Of a stretch of 48,900 bases of DNA, positions 33,963 to 43,178 are shown piece by piece. The position numbers and the translations under genes are program-made. Each line of letters begins with the position of its first letter. Within the stretch, counting starts at the first letter, position 1. The stretch covers positions 1 to 48,900 of the forward strand of contig CALFRR010000225.1 of assembly GCA_937919435.1 (NCBI GenBank), written 5' to 3'. The notes beneath the pieces are model-generated. The model ran no database searches and had not been told where the DNA came from. It saw only the letters and a list, made by a program, of their open reading frames with translations. Origin of the DNA: an uncultured Alphaproteobacteria bacterium (lineage in GTDB: Bacteria; Pseudomonadota; Alphaproteobacteria; Rhizobiales; Ancalomicrobiaceae).

Positions 33963-34715
33963 GCCGAATCCTGCCGTTGGGGCAGGTCGGGAGCCTGCGA
34001 GCGACGCATGCGCTCTCGAGAAGCGTTTGCGACCGGTTGATCGATACACCGCTGCGAAGCGTGCGTCGTACCTCCGGAAATCCCCGTTTCGTGTGGATCC
34101 GAGCCGGCCGCGCCCTTGCGGCGGTCGCGCCGGATCGGCTAATGTCGACTTGTCGACTAGTCTACGAGTTCCATCCGAAACGTTCCCGGAGCTTGTCACG
34201 TGATCCACCCCGCCGTCGAGAAAACCGATCTCGCGCGCGCCGCGTCGGTGGAGATCGTGGGCCTTCGCCGGTCGGAGCCGATCCACCGGTGCGACGACAT
34301 CCTGCCGGTTCGGCTTCGGAGCGCCTCCGGCAGCCGAGTCGGTGCGGTGCGCGGACGATCCCGCCGAGCGGATCGTGTTTCTCGGTTTTTCGGCCGAACC
34401 GTGCGACATTTCGCTCCGGGGATCGTCGAGGGCCGACCGACTCCGGTCACGGGCGATCTCGTACGATGTCCCCCGATCGAGGTCGTCGTCCGCCCCGATC
34501 TGAGGCGACGCGACGGCCGAGGGTCGGTCGGGCCGGCTCTTTCCGTGCCGATGGCGGCGAATGCGGTTCGCGCCCGAGGAACCATGGCCGGGTGCGGCTC
34601 GACGTCGACGGAAACCGGGAGGCGAGACACCCGACAGGAATACGAGTGATCCACGAACCGGCCCGAAGCGCCCCGAGAGGCGGCGGGCCCTCAGACGTTT
34701 CACGGAGGAAACGGA
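33963..34715. other. 753-base gap upstream of the TRAP transporter
   Basis: No gene is supported. Open frames at 34200-34649 (+) and 34196-34654 (-) lie opposite each other, are rich in Arg/Ser/Pro and show no domain or ribosome-binding site. The only strong signal is the palindrome at 34148-34169, which would leave a leader of about 545 bases before dctP. Confidence 0.55.
34148..34169. promoter_or_regulatory. GntR-like palindromic operator upstream of dctPQM
   Basis: A 22-base palindrome beginning ACTTGTCGAC and ending GTCTACGAGT is symmetric at 18 of 22 positions. The TTGT...AC(G/A)A shape is typical of GntR/FCD regulators that often control TRAP and sugar-acid operons. A weak TTGCGG-18-TAATGT promoter (34116-34145) abuts it. 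No GntR gene lies in the window. Confidence 0.6.
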
Positions 34716-35723
34716 ATGTCCGATACGTTCAACATCAATCGCCGCCGCTTCGGTACCTCTCTGGCCGGCGCCGGTCTCGTCCTGGCGACGGGCGGCCTCT
34801 GTGCCCCGGCGATCGCCCAGTCGAAGACCGTGCTGAAGCTCGGCCACCTCGCCAACGAAGAGAACGTCTGGCACAAGGCCACGCTGAAGTTCGCCGAGGA
34901 AGTGGCCCAGCGCACCAAGGGCGCGGTCGAGGTCAAGGTCTTCCCGAACGAGCAGCTCGGCAAGGAAACCGACCTGATCAAGGGCATCCAGCTCGGCACC
35001 GTCGACTTCACCATCACCGGTGAATCGCTGCAGAACTGGGCTCCGGCGGCGGCGCTGCTGGCGGTTCCCTACGCGATCCGCGACATCGATCACCTCGACA
35101 AGGTGGTCGGCGGCCCGATCGGCGAGAAGATCGCCAAGTCGATCGACGAGAAGACCGGCCTGATCCCGCTCACCTACTTCGCCCGCGGCCCGCGCGAGCT
35201 GACCTCCAACCGGCCGATCGTCAAGCCGGAGGAGCTCAACGGCCTCAAGCTGCGCGTCCCCAACGTGCCGCTGTTCGTCAAGGTCTGGGAAGCGCTCGGC
35301 GCCAAGCCGATCCCGATGGCCTTCTCGGAAGTGTTCACCTCGCTGCAGTCGGGCACCATCGACGGCCAGGAGAACCCGCTGGCGCTGATCAAGTCGGCGA
35401 GCTTCCAGGAAGTCCAGAAGTACGTGAACCGCACCGACCACGTCCTCGCCTGGATCTACCTCGTCGGCGGTTCGAAGAAGCTCGGCAAGCTGCCGGCAGA
35501 CCAGCAGCAGGCGATCCGCGACGCCGCCAAGGCGACCCGCGAATTCGAGCGCGGCCTGTTCATCGCCGACGAGAAGAACCTCGAGGCCGAACTGAAGTCG
35601 AAGGGCATGACCTTCGTCGAGTCCGACCGGGCCGCCTTCGCCGCCAAGGCGCGCGACGCCGTCGCCACCGCGCTGCCGGCCGAGATCAAGCCGCTCTACG
35701 ACGAGATCGTCGCCACCAAGTGA
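34716..35723 (+). CDS. dctP: TRAP transporter substrate-binding protein DctP
   Basis: The 335-residue periplasmic solute receptor has a Tat-like signal INRRRFGTSLAGAG (residues 7-20), cleaved near AIAQS. DctP features are KLGHLANEENVWHKA, FPNEQLGKETDLIKGIQLG, the conserved arginine region ELNGLKLRVPNVPLFVK that binds the ligand carboxylate, and EVFTSLQSGTIDGQENPL. It captures an organic or sugar acid for the DctQ-DctM carrier. ATG follows ACGGAGGAAACGG. Neighbouring sugar-acid genes suggest a hexonate or hexuronate ligand (inference). Confidence 0.95.
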   Translation: MSDTFNINRRRFGTSLAGAGLVLATGGLCAPAIAQSKTVLKLGHLANEENVWHKATLKFAEEVAQRTKGAVEVKVFPNEQLGKETDLIKGIQLGTVDFTITGESLQNWAPAAALLAVPYAIRDIDHLDKVVGGPIGEKIAKSIDEKTGLIPLTYFARGPRELTSNRPIVKPEELNGLKLRVPNVPLFVKVWEALGAKPIPMAFSEVFTSLQSGTIDGQENPLALIKSASFQEVQKYVNRTDHVLAWIYLVGGSKKLGKLPADQQQAIRDAAKATREFERGLFIADEKNLEAELKSKGMTFVESDRAAFAAKARDAVATALPAEIKPLYDEIVATK

Positions 35724-35770
35724 CGGTGACCGAGCGCGGGCGACCGCTCGCGCTCCCCACTCGCTCTCGG

Positions 35771-35798
35771 ACGGGTCGCGGCATCGACCGCGACCCGT
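35771..35798 (+). repeat. Intercistronic hairpin between dctP and dctQ
   Basis: ACGGGTCGCGG and CCGCGACCCGT form a perfect 11-base-pair stem with a 6-base loop, 47 bases after the dctP stop, with no U-run. It probably protects dctP mRNA or attenuates downstream transcription so that the receptor outnumbers the membrane subunits. Confidence 0.65.
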
Positions 35799-35836
35799 CT
35801 TCGACCCACCCCATGTCCCGCGCGGGGGCGCGACAC

Positions 35837-36328
35837 ATGCGAAAATCCTTCGAAGCCCTTCTGGAGGGCGCGGTCACCATCTGCCGCTGGGGCATTCTGG
35901 TGGCATTCTCGATCCTCGTCGGGGTCGTGGTGATCCAGGTGCTCGGCCGTCTGCCCGGGTTCCCGTCACCCGCCTGGACGGAAGAGGTCGCCCGCTTCTG
36001 CCTGGTCTGGGTGGTCGCCTTCTGCTGCGGCATCGCGCTCCTGCAGGGCGACCTGGTCAACGTCGACATGTTCGTCACGCCGTTGCCCGAGAAGGCTCGG
36101 CGCGTCGTCGAGCGACTGGTCGACCTGATCGTCGTCGCCTTCTCTCTGTCGATCATGCGCGGCGCCTGGGACTACGTCCTCGGCAGTGTCGGCGAACGGG
36201 CCCGTTCGCTCGACGTCCCGATGGTCGCCGTCTACGTCGTCATGCTGATCATTCCGATCTCGCTGACCTTCTTCTCGATCGCCCGCCTGCTCGGTTACGC
36301 GCGGGTCAAGACCACCGAAGGGGAATGA
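35837..36328 (+). CDS. dctQ: TRAP transporter small permease DctQ
   Basis: The 163-residue membrane protein has four helices and the family motif PSPAWTEEVARFCLVWVVAF, followed by QGDLVNVDMF. DctQ pairs with DctM to form the sodium-driven TRAP carrier. ATG 35837 is chosen because MRKSFEALLEGAV is the usual N-terminus; ATG 35813 adds eight residues and cannot be excluded. It ends four bases before dctM. Confidence 0.92.
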   Translation: MRKSFEALLEGAVTICRWGILVAFSILVGVVVIQVLGRLPGFPSPAWTEEVARFCLVWVVAFCCGIALLQGDLVNVDMFVTPLPEKARRVVERLVDLIVVAFSLSIMRGAWDYVLGSVGERARSLDVPMVAVYVVMLIIPISLTFFSIARLLGYARVKTTEGE

Positions 36329-36331
36329 TCG

Positions 36332-37609
36332 ATGCTCGTCGCAACGCTCTTCGGCGTCTTCGCCTTCGTCCTGATCGTCGGTGCACCGATCGGCATCGCT
36401 CTGGCCTCCGCCTCGGTGGTCTATCTGTGGTTCGCCGACATCGATCTGTCGGTGGTGCCGCAGTACATGTTCGCCGGCATGGACAGCTTCGTGCTGCTCT
36501 GCATCCCGGGCTTCGTGCTCGCCGGTAACCTGATGAACGGCGGTGGCATCACCGACCAGATCGTCCGCTTCGGCAACGCGCTGGTCGGCCACGTCCGCGG
36601 CGGCCTCGGGCTGGCCAACGTCGTCGGCTCGATGATCTTCGCCGGCATCCAGGGCACCGCCGTCGCCGAGACCGCCTCGATCGGCGCGGTGATGATCCCG
36701 GCGATGAAGCGCTCCGGCTACGACGCGCCGTTCGCCGCGGCGCTGACCGCGTCGGCGGCCACCGTCGGTCCGATCATCCCGCCGAGCGTGCCGATGATCA
36801 TCGTCGGGACGCTCACCGGCCTGTCGGTCGGCAAGATGTTCCTCGCCGGCGCCGTCCCCGGTGTCCTTATGGGCATCGGCATGATGATCACCGTCGCCAT
36901 CCTGTCGAAGAAGCGCGGTTATCCGAAGGGTCAGTGGCTCGGCTTCCGCCACCTGCTGCACACCAGCAAGGGCGCCTTCTGGGCGATCCTGATGACCCTG
37001 ATCATCCTCTACGGGATCGTCGGCGGCGTCTTCACCCCGACCGAGGCGTCGATCATCGCGGTGCTCTACGCCTTCGTCATCGGCATCTTCGTCTACAAGG
37101 GCTTCAAGATCCGCGAAGTACCGAAGCTGATGGTCGATGCGGCGATCGGCTCCGGCTCGCTGGTGCTGCTGGTCGGCTGCGCCAACGTCTTCGGCTGGAT
37201 CCTCACCTCCGAACAGATCCCGCAGACCATCGCCGCCGCGATGCTGTCGGTGACCACCAACAAGTACCTGATCATCCTGATGATCAACATCCTGTTGCTG
37301 ATCGTCGGCACCTTCATGGAGACGATCGCGGCGCTGATCATCCTGTTCCCGCCGCTTCTGGCGGTGGCCACCGGGGTCGGCGTCGATCCGATCCACTTCG
37401 CGATCTTCGCGGTTCTGAACCTGATGATCGGTCTGACCACGCCGCCGGTCGGGGTCTGCCTCTACGTCGCGGCGAACATCGCCAACATCTCGCTGATGCA
37501 GATCAGCCGGGCCGTCGTGCCCTTCCTGATCTGCAACATCACGGTGCTGTTCCTGGTCTCCTACGTGCCGATCATCTCGCTGTGGCTGCCGGGGCTGTTC
37601 TACAAGTGA
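36332..37609 (+). CDS. dctM: TRAP transporter large permease DctM
   Basis: The 425-residue protein has about 12 hydrophobic segments and DctM signatures: GAPIGIALASAS, QYMFAGMDSFVLLCIPGFVLAGNLM in two blocks, GTAVAETASIGAVMIPAM, ASAATVGPIIPPSVPMI and LTTPPVGVCLYVAANI. It is the sodium-coupled transport subunit of the dctPQM system. Its start lies four bases after the dctQ stop, so the two are co-translated. A strong terminator follows about 60 bases later. Confidence 0.95.
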   Translation: MLVATLFGVFAFVLIVGAPIGIALASASVVYLWFADIDLSVVPQYMFAGMDSFVLLCIPGFVLAGNLMNGGGITDQIVRFGNALVGHVRGGLGLANVVGSMIFAGIQGTAVAETASIGAVMIPAMKRSGYDAPFAAALTASAATVGPIIPPSVPMIIVGTLTGLSVGKMFLAGAVPGVLMGIGMMITVAILSKKRGYPKGQWLGFRHLLHTSKGAFWAILMTLIILYGIVGGVFTPTEASIIAVLYAFVIGIFVYKGFKIREVPKLMVDAAIGSGSLVLLVGCANVFGWILTSEQIPQTIAAAMLSVTTNKYLIILMINILLLIVGTFMETIAALIILFPPLLAVATGVGVDPIHFAIFAVLNLMIGLTTPPVGVCLYVAANIANISLMQISRAVVPFLICNITVLFLVSYVPIISLWLPGLFYK

Positions 37610-37671
37610 TGCCTCCGCCGCGCCCGCTTCGTTCGGGTGCGGGCAATCCGAGGCTTCCCGACCATAGATCG

Positions 37672-37702
37672 CCGCCCCGCCTCGTGCGGGGCGGTTTCGT
37701 TT
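37672..37702 (+). terminator. Rho-independent terminator after dctM
   Basis: CCGCCCCGC and GCGGGGCGG form a perfect 9-base-pair stem with a CTCGT loop, followed by TTTCGTTT. It ends the dctPQM transcript before the convergent kinase gene. Confidence 0.85.
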
Positions 37703-37751
37703 GCGAGGTGGCTCGGCGAAGGCCCGTTCGGGCCGCTGCGAGAGCAGACGC

Positions 37752-39689
37752 TCAGTCGACCGCCCGCCGCATCGCCTCTTCCAGTGTCGGCCCGTCGAAC
37801 GGCTTCGCCAGCACCGGCAGATCGATCGTGGTGTCGCCGAGATGGCCGGTCATCACCAGAATCCGGATCTCCGGACGGATCGCCCGCAGCATCTCGGCGA
37901 GATCGACGCCGTCGACGCCGCCCTTCAGGCGCAGATCGGTGAGCACCAGATCGAAGGCGCCGTCCGCCGCGAACGCGCTGCGCGCTTCGCCGCTCGACGC
38001 GACCGCCACCGCCGTGTGGCCGAGCGTCGCGAGGAGATCGGCGATCGTCGCCCGAACCTCGGGCTCGTCCTCGACCAACAGGATCCGCAGCCGCCGACCG
38101 GCCGCGCCGGTGCGGGGGATCGGCTTCGCCGACGGCTCGGCCGGGAACTCGCCCACCGCCGCCGGAAGGTCGACGGTCACGGTGGTGCCGAGACCGGGCC
38201 GTGACGCGACGTCGATCCGGCCGCCGGACTGACGCACGAAGCCCCAGACCATCGACAGGCCGAGCCCGGAGCCGGCACCCGACGGCTTGGTGGTGAAGAA
38301 CGGCTCGAACACCCGGGCGAGGGTTTCCGGGTCCATCCCGGCGCCGTCGTCGATCACCTCGATCCGGACCAGACCGTCCGCGGTCCGGCTGGTCTCGACG
38401 ACGATCCGGCCGCGCGGCGCCACCGCGTCGCGGGCGTTGAACAGCAGATTGATCAGGGCGGTCTCGAGCCCCGCCGGATCGACCAGCGCCGGCGGCGGCG
38501 CATCGCCCGGGGCCTTGCGGCGGGCGGTGAGCACGATCCCGCCGACGATGCCCGCCTCCACCAGATCGATCACCGTGGCGATCGACGCTTCGACGTCGGT
38601 GGCGATCGGCGCCAACATCTGCCGGCGGCCGAAGGAGAGCAGGTGGCTGACCATCGCCGCGCCGTTCTCCGCCGCGGCGAGTGCCCTGAGCGCCCGCACA
38701 CGGGTCGCCGATCCCGGCTCGGCGGCGTCGTGGATCAGCTGCAGGTTGGTCGAGACCGCGGTCAGCAGATTGTTGAAGTCGTGGGCGATGCCGCCGGTCA
38801 GCCGGCCGATCGCCTCGAGCCGTTCGGCCCGCCTGAGCCGTCCCTCGATCTCCGCCCGTTCCCGCGCCTGCGTGCGGAACACCGCGAAGGCCCGGGCCAG
38901 GACGCCGATCTCGTCGAGACGTTTCCCCCCGGGGGCGGTCGCCTCGAGATCGCCGTCGCTGAGCCGCCGCATCGCCTCGGCGATGCCGAGCAGATCGGCG
39001 ACCACACCGCGCAGGAAGGCGTTGGCGAAGCCCAGCGACGCGATCAGCGCCAGCGCGCCGAGCAGTCCGGCGGCGATCTTGCCGAGGAGCAGGTCCTCGG
39101 CCATCACCTCGGCCCGGGCCCGATCCGAGCGCTCGACCAGCGAGGCGTAGCCCTTGACCAGCCCGCTCATGTCGGTGGCGGCGACCGAGATCGCGGCGAG
39201 CAGATAGCGCTGGCGCGGATCGACGAAGGCCAGCTCGTGGGTCGACGCCGCGGCCGAGGCTTCCCGCGCCTCGATCGCCTCGGCGGTGACCAGAAAGAGA
39301 TGCCGGAGGATGCCGTCGAGCCGATCGGCCATCCGCACGATGGTCGGTTCGCCGACCGGCAGGGCCGGACGGTCGGTCGGCACCGGCAGGGCACTCGCCA
39401 GCGCGGCGAACTCCTCGAGCCGGCCCTCCAGCGCCCGTTCGGCGACGACCAGGGTCTCGCGGTCGCGAATCTCGGTGATCCGGTGGGCGAAGGCGGAGAG
39501 GCCTGAGGCGCTCTCGGCGAGCGTCATCACCCGGCGGACGTCGGCGAGCATGCCCGACTGGACCTCGCCGAGCGATCGTTCGAGCCGGGCGAGACCGACC
39601 CAGGCGAGCCCTTCGGCGAACAGGATCACCCCGATCACGCCGGCCGCCATCAGCATCAGCCGTCGCCGGAGACCGCGTATCGCCCGCAT
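37752..39689 (-). CDS. Hybrid sensor histidine kinase with C-terminal receiver
   Basis: The 645-residue protein has an N-terminal helix (about 12-32), a helical periplasmic sensor, a second helix (about 205-225), a HAMP-like linker, then HisKA with GGIAHDFNNLLTAV (phospho-His in AHDFN), the ATPase domain (NLLFNARDAV, DDGAGMDPE, GSGLGLSMVWGF) and a receiver (LLVEDEPEVRATI, LVLTDLRLKGG, LAKPFDG). No Hpt domain follows. The N-terminal sensor resembles the TorS-type helical sensor in composition. It follows the Afu-type ABC genes on the same strand after a terminator, and the OmpR-type regulator at 44448 on the far side is its likely partner (inference). Confidence 0.88.
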   Translation of the reverse strand: MRAIRGLRRRLMLMAAGVIGVILFAEGLAWVGLARLERSLGEVQSGMLADVRRVMTLAESASGLSAFAHRITEIRDRETLVVAERALEGRLEEFAALASALPVPTDRPALPVGEPTIVRMADRLDGILRHLFLVTAEAIEAREASAAASTHELAFVDPRQRYLLAAISVAATDMSGLVKGYASLVERSDRARAEVMAEDLLLGKIAAGLLGALALIASLGFANAFLRGVVADLLGIAEAMRRLSDGDLEATAPGGKRLDEIGVLARAFAVFRTQARERAEIEGRLRRAERLEAIGRLTGGIAHDFNNLLTAVSTNLQLIHDAAEPGSATRVRALRALAAAENGAAMVSHLLSFGRRQMLAPIATDVEASIATVIDLVEAGIVGGIVLTARRKAPGDAPPPALVDPAGLETALINLLFNARDAVAPRGRIVVETSRTADGLVRIEVIDDGAGMDPETLARVFEPFFTTKPSGAGSGLGLSMVWGFVRQSGGRIDVASRPGLGTTVTVDLPAAVGEFPAEPSAKPIPRTGAAGRRLRILLVEDEPEVRATIADLLATLGHTAVAVASSGEARSAFAADGAFDLVLTDLRLKGGVDGVDLAEMLRAIRPEIRILVMTGHLGDTTIDLPVLAKPFDGPTLEEAMRRAVD

Positions 39690-39743
39690 CGCCCGCCCTC
39701 GTTCGTGTCGTCACCGCACCGCGATCGATCCTAGAACGAAAAG

Positions 39744-39768
39744 CGACCGGACCGAACCGGCCCGGTCG
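39744..39768 (-). terminator. Rho-independent terminator after the Afu-type ABC operon
   Basis: On the minus strand an 11-base-pair stem with one G-U pair (CGACCGGGCCG, loop GTT) is followed by CTTTTCGTT. It lies 62 bases after the ATPase stop and separates that operon from the kinase gene. Confidence 0.75.
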
Positions 39769-39830
39769 TGAGTTTCGCGGCGGAAAATTCCGGTATCGCC
39801 GCCTCGGGCGGCGATCGCTCGATGGGCGCA

Positions 39831-40919
39831 TCAGGCGGCGGTCGCCCCGGTGCGCGGCACCAGCGCCACCCCTTCCTCGCGGAAATGGGCGAAGGCGGTC
39901 GCGCCACCGGCCACCGCCTCGTGTGGATCGGGATCGACCGCGAACAGCTCTCCGACCGAACTGTCGAGGACGTATTCGAGATGCGAGCCGAGATAGGTCG
40001 CCTTGCGCACCCGCACAGGCAGGCTCGCCGGTCCGCCCTCGGTCCGCACCCGGATCGCCTGCGGCCGCACCGCCACGGTGATCTCGTCGTCCTTCAGCGG
40101 CGGATCGGCGAGATCGAGCACCGCTTCGCCGAACACCACCCTGGCCCGCCCGTCGCGGCGCGCCTCGAGCCGTCCGTCGAGCAGGTTGGAGATGCCCATG
40201 AAGTCGGCGACGAACCGCGACACCGGCCGGCGATAGAGATCGACCGGGGTGCCCTCCTGGGCGATCACCGCCTTGTTCATGACGATGATCTTGTCGGAGA
40301 CGGCGAGCGCCTCCTCCTGGTCGTGGGTGACGTAGACCGAGGTCAGTCCGAGCTTCAGCTGCAGCTCGCGGATGTCGTCGCGCATCTTGCGGCGGAGCTT
40401 GGCGTCGAGGTTGGACAGCGGTTCGTCGAACAGCAGCACCTCCGGTTCGAGCACCAGGGCGCGGGCCACCGCCACACGCTGTTGCTGGCCGCCGGACAAC
40501 TCGCTCGGCAGGCGCATCTCGTAGCCGTCGAGCCCGACCATCGCGAGTCCCTCGCGGGCCTGCTGCTCGCGCTGGGCCCGCGACACGCCGGAGACCTCGA
40601 GCCCGAAGGCGACGTTGTCGAGCACGTTCATGTGCGGGAACAACGCGTAGCTCTGGAACACCATGGTGACGTCGCGATCGGTGGCGGGCAGCAGGGTGAC
40701 GTCCCGCCCGCCGATCAGGATGGTGCCTTCGCTGGCCGCCTCCAGGCCGGCGATCATCCGGAGCGTCGTCGTCTTGCCGCAGCCGGAGGGGCCGAGCAGC
40801 GTGACGAGGGTTCCCGGTTCGACCTGGAACGAGATGGAATCGACCGCGGTCACCTTGCCGTAGCGGCGGCTGACCGATCGGAACTCGACTCCGCCGGGTT
40901 TCTTGCCGGTCTTGGTCAT
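39831..40919 (-). CDS. ABC transporter ATP-binding protein (AfuC/FbpC/PotA type)
   Basis: The 362-residue ATPase has Walker A GPSGCGKT (43-50), a Q-loop in FQSYALFPHM, signature LSGGQQQRVAVARAL, Walker B VLLFDEPLSNLDAKLR and the switch histidine in THDQEEAL. A C-terminal TOBE-like domain follows (ITVAVRPQAIRV). It energises the two-domain permease whose gene it overlaps by four bases (ATGA). The group transports ferric iron, hexose phosphates, 2-aminoethylphosphonate or polyamines, so the ATPase does not define the substrate. Confidence 0.93.
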   Translation of the reverse strand: MTKTGKKPGGVEFRSVSRRYGKVTAVDSISFQVEPGTLVTLLGPSGCGKTTTLRMIAGLEAASEGTILIGGRDVTLLPATDRDVTMVFQSYALFPHMNVLDNVAFGLEVSGVSRAQREQQAREGLAMVGLDGYEMRLPSELSGGQQQRVAVARALVLEPEVLLFDEPLSNLDAKLRRKMRDDIRELQLKLGLTSVYVTHDQEEALAVSDKIIVMNKAVIAQEGTPVDLYRRPVSRFVADFMGISNLLDGRLEARRDGRARVVFGEAVLDLADPPLKDDEITVAVRPQAIRVRTEGGPASLPVRVRKATYLGSHLEYVLDSSVGELFAVDPDPHEAVAGGATAFAHFREEGVALVPRTGATAA

Positions 40920-43093
40920 GCGGCGACCTCCCTGGGTCGGGCGTTGGCGACGCCGGTCGACGGCCGCGCGATGCGCCGTTCTCCGACCAGCCACTGGATG
41001 ACGAGGATGACGAGGCCCATCAGCACGATCAGCGCCGACGAGTAGGCGATGGCGAGGCCGAACTCGCCGAGCTCGACCCGACCGACGATGTAGCTCGTCG
41101 CCATGTCGTGCCGGGCGGAGACCAAGAAGATCACCGCGCTGACCGAGGTGATCGCCCGGACGAAGGCATAGACCAGCGAAGCGACGATCGCCGGCCGCAA
41201 CAGCGGCATGATCACCCGGCGGATCGTCTGGGTGCTGGTCGCCCCGAGCGTCAGGGCGCATTCGTCGAGGTTCTTGTCGAGCTGGCTCATCGAGGCCACC
41301 CCGGCCCGGATCGCCACCGGCATGTTGCGGAACACGAAGCAGACAACCAGGATCGCCGCCGTCCCGGTGAACTCGATCGGCGGCTGGTTGAAGGCCAGGA
41401 TGTAGCTCACGCCGACCACCGTGCCGGGGATGGCGAAGCTCAGCATGGTCATGAACTCGAAGGTCGCCTGACCGGCGAAGCGCTGACGCACCAGCAGATA
41501 GGCGGTGATCAGCCCCATCGCCGCGGTGATCGGCGCCGCGACGCCGGCGACTTCGAGGGTGGTGAACAGCGAATTCCACACCCGCCCGGTCCACAGCAGT
41601 CCGTCGACGCCCCAGTCGAGGCCGAAGGCGGTGACGTAGTGGCGCAGGGTGAAGGCGTTGTTGCGGCCCCAGTTCTCGACGAAACCGCCGTAGAGGATCA
41701 GGCCGTAGAGCAGGAAGGTGAAGGCCGCCCACGGAACCGCGGTTCCGTAGACCAGCCACTTCAACGGCTTCGGCAGTTCCGCCGGCGTGCCGGAGAAGCC
41801 CTTGCCGCCGACCGTGGTGTAGGAGCCCGAGCCGACCCAGCGGCGCTGGATCATGAACACCGCGACGCACAGCGCCAGCAGCACGATGCCGAGCGCCGCC
41901 GCCCGTCCGGGATCGTTCTGGGCGCCGACCACGGCGTAGAAGATCTTGGTCGACAGCACCTCGTAGCCGCCGCCCATCACCAGCGGGTTGCCGAAGTCGG
42001 CGAGGCTCTCGATGAACCCGACCAGGAAGGCGTTGGCGAGCCCGGGCCGCATCAGAGGCCAGGTCACCCGCCGGAAGGTCTGCCAGCGCCCGGCGCGCAG
42101 CGTCTGCGCGGCTTCTTCCATCGACGGGGCGATGCCCTGGACGACGCCGATCAGCATCAGGAAGGCGATCGGCGTGAAGGCCAGCGCCTGGGTGAGCAGG
42201 ATCCCCGGAAGGCCGTAGATCCATCGGGTTCCGGTCAGTCCGAAGTTCTGGGTGAGGAACAGCGTCACCGTTCCGTTGCGGCCGAACAGCAGGATCACCG
42301 CGAGGCCGATGACGAACGGCGGCGTGATGATCGGCAGCACCGTCAAGAGCCGCATCATCTTCTTGAACGGGAAGGCGGTGCGGGTGGCGACCAGGGCGAA
42401 GGCGAGGCCGAGCACGGTGGTGATCAGGCCGCAGGCGATGCCGAGCAGCATCGAGTTCCAGACCACGCCGCAGCGCGTCGGACCGTTGAAGCAGCCGAGC
42501 GACCAGATGTCCCGCGCGGTCAGCCGGGCGACCAGCGCCGCCGGCCCGGAGAGGCCGTCGTCGGGCAGCATCGCCTGGGAGAAGACGGTGGTCACCGGCC
42601 AGAACACGAACAGCAGGATCGTCGCGACGAGGAATCCGATCGCGCCGGTGGTGAAGCGGTCGCCCTTCATCGCGCCGCGGGCCGCCAGCCCGAGGGTGAG
42701 GAAGAACAGCAGCGCCAGCGCCGTCGCCGCGCCGCCCCAGCCCATTCCGACCTGACCGGTGCCGATCGGCCCGAACAGATCGGCGAGGAACGGATGGCTC
42801 CAGCCCCGGAGCCCGAGCGCGAAGCCCTCGAGCACCATCCAGGCGAGACCGCCGCCACCGGCGACGACCAGCGCCGCCCCGACGTGGCGCGAGCGCGCGA
42901 CGACGAAGGGCACCGGCAGAGCGAGGCAGAGGCCGAACGGCAGCAGCCAGGGCGCGCCGCCGAAGCCGGCGGTGAGCCCTGAGGCGGGCAGGGCGCCGAG
43001 GAGCGGCGGGTATGTCGTGGGAAAGGCGTACCAGGGCAGGATGGCCCACCCGATCCAACCGATCACCAACCAGATGGCATGAGAGCGGAACAT
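40916..43093 (-). CDS. ABC transporter permease, fused double domain (AfuB/FbpB type)
   Basis: The 725-residue inner-membrane protein contains two BPD_transp_1 permease domains in one chain, as in FbpB, AfuB and PhnU/V-type fusions. EAA-like loops are visible as EEAAQTLRAGRWQTFRRVTWPLMRPG in the first half and LDECALTLGATSTQTIRRVIMPLLRP in the second, each read as consecutive blocks. An additional hydrophobic N-terminal region of about 200 residues brings extra helices before the first domain, so it is longer than the simplest FbpB proteins. It is the middle gene of the binding protein-permease-ATPase operon. Confidence 0.92.
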   Translation of the reverse strand: MFRSHAIWLVIGWIGWAILPWYAFPTTYPPLLGALPASGLTAGFGGAPWLLPFGLCLALPVPFVVARSRHVGAALVVAGGGGLAWMVLEGFALGLRGWSHPFLADLFGPIGTGQVGMGWGGAATALALLFFLTLGLAARGAMKGDRFTTGAIGFLVATILLFVFWPVTTVFSQAMLPDDGLSGPAALVARLTARDIWSLGCFNGPTRCGVVWNSMLLGIACGLITTVLGLAFALVATRTAFPFKKMMRLLTVLPIITPPFVIGLAVILLFGRNGTVTLFLTQNFGLTGTRWIYGLPGILLTQALAFTPIAFLMLIGVVQGIAPSMEEAAQTLRAGRWQTFRRVTWPLMRPGLANAFLVGFIESLADFGNPLVMGGGYEVLSTKIFYAVVGAQNDPGRAAALGIVLLALCVAVFMIQRRWVGSGSYTTVGGKGFSGTPAELPKPLKWLVYGTAVPWAAFTFLLYGLILYGGFVENWGRNNAFTLRHYVTAFGLDWGVDGLLWTGRVWNSLFTTLEVAGVAAPITAAMGLITAYLLVRQRFAGQATFEFMTMLSFAIPGTVVGVSYILAFNQPPIEFTGTAAILVVCFVFRNMPVAIRAGVASMSQLDKNLDECALTLGATSTQTIRRVIMPLLRPAIVASLVYAFVRAITSVSAVIFLVSARHDMATSYIVGRVELGEFGLAIAYSSALIVLMGLVILVIQWLVGERRIARPSTGVANARPREVAA

Positions 43094-43130
43094 CGCGCCG
43101 TCTCCGAGCCCGAGGCCGAGGGAGAAGGAT

Positions 43131-43155
43131 CCTCCCCGGGCGAGGCCCGGGGAGG
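43131..43155 (-). repeat. Intercistronic hairpin after the Afu-type binding protein gene
   Basis: CCTCCCCGGG and CCCGGGGAGG form a perfect 10-base-pair stem with a 5-base loop in the gap between binding-protein and permease genes. As with dctP-dctQ, no U-run follows, fitting mRNA protection or partial termination. Confidence 0.65.
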
Positions 43156-43178
43156 TCCGACGGTGTCTTCCGCGTCGA

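Noticed and set aside
34200..34649. Possible gene of 149 codons upstream of dctP
   Set aside because: An equally long frame lies directly opposite, composition is Arg/Ser-rich, and no start signal is visible.
41108..42982. Plus-strand open frame opposite the fused permease
   Set aside because: Its composition (Glu/Gln/Arg/His-rich) is the complement of a hydrophobic permease; there is no ribosome-binding site or domain.
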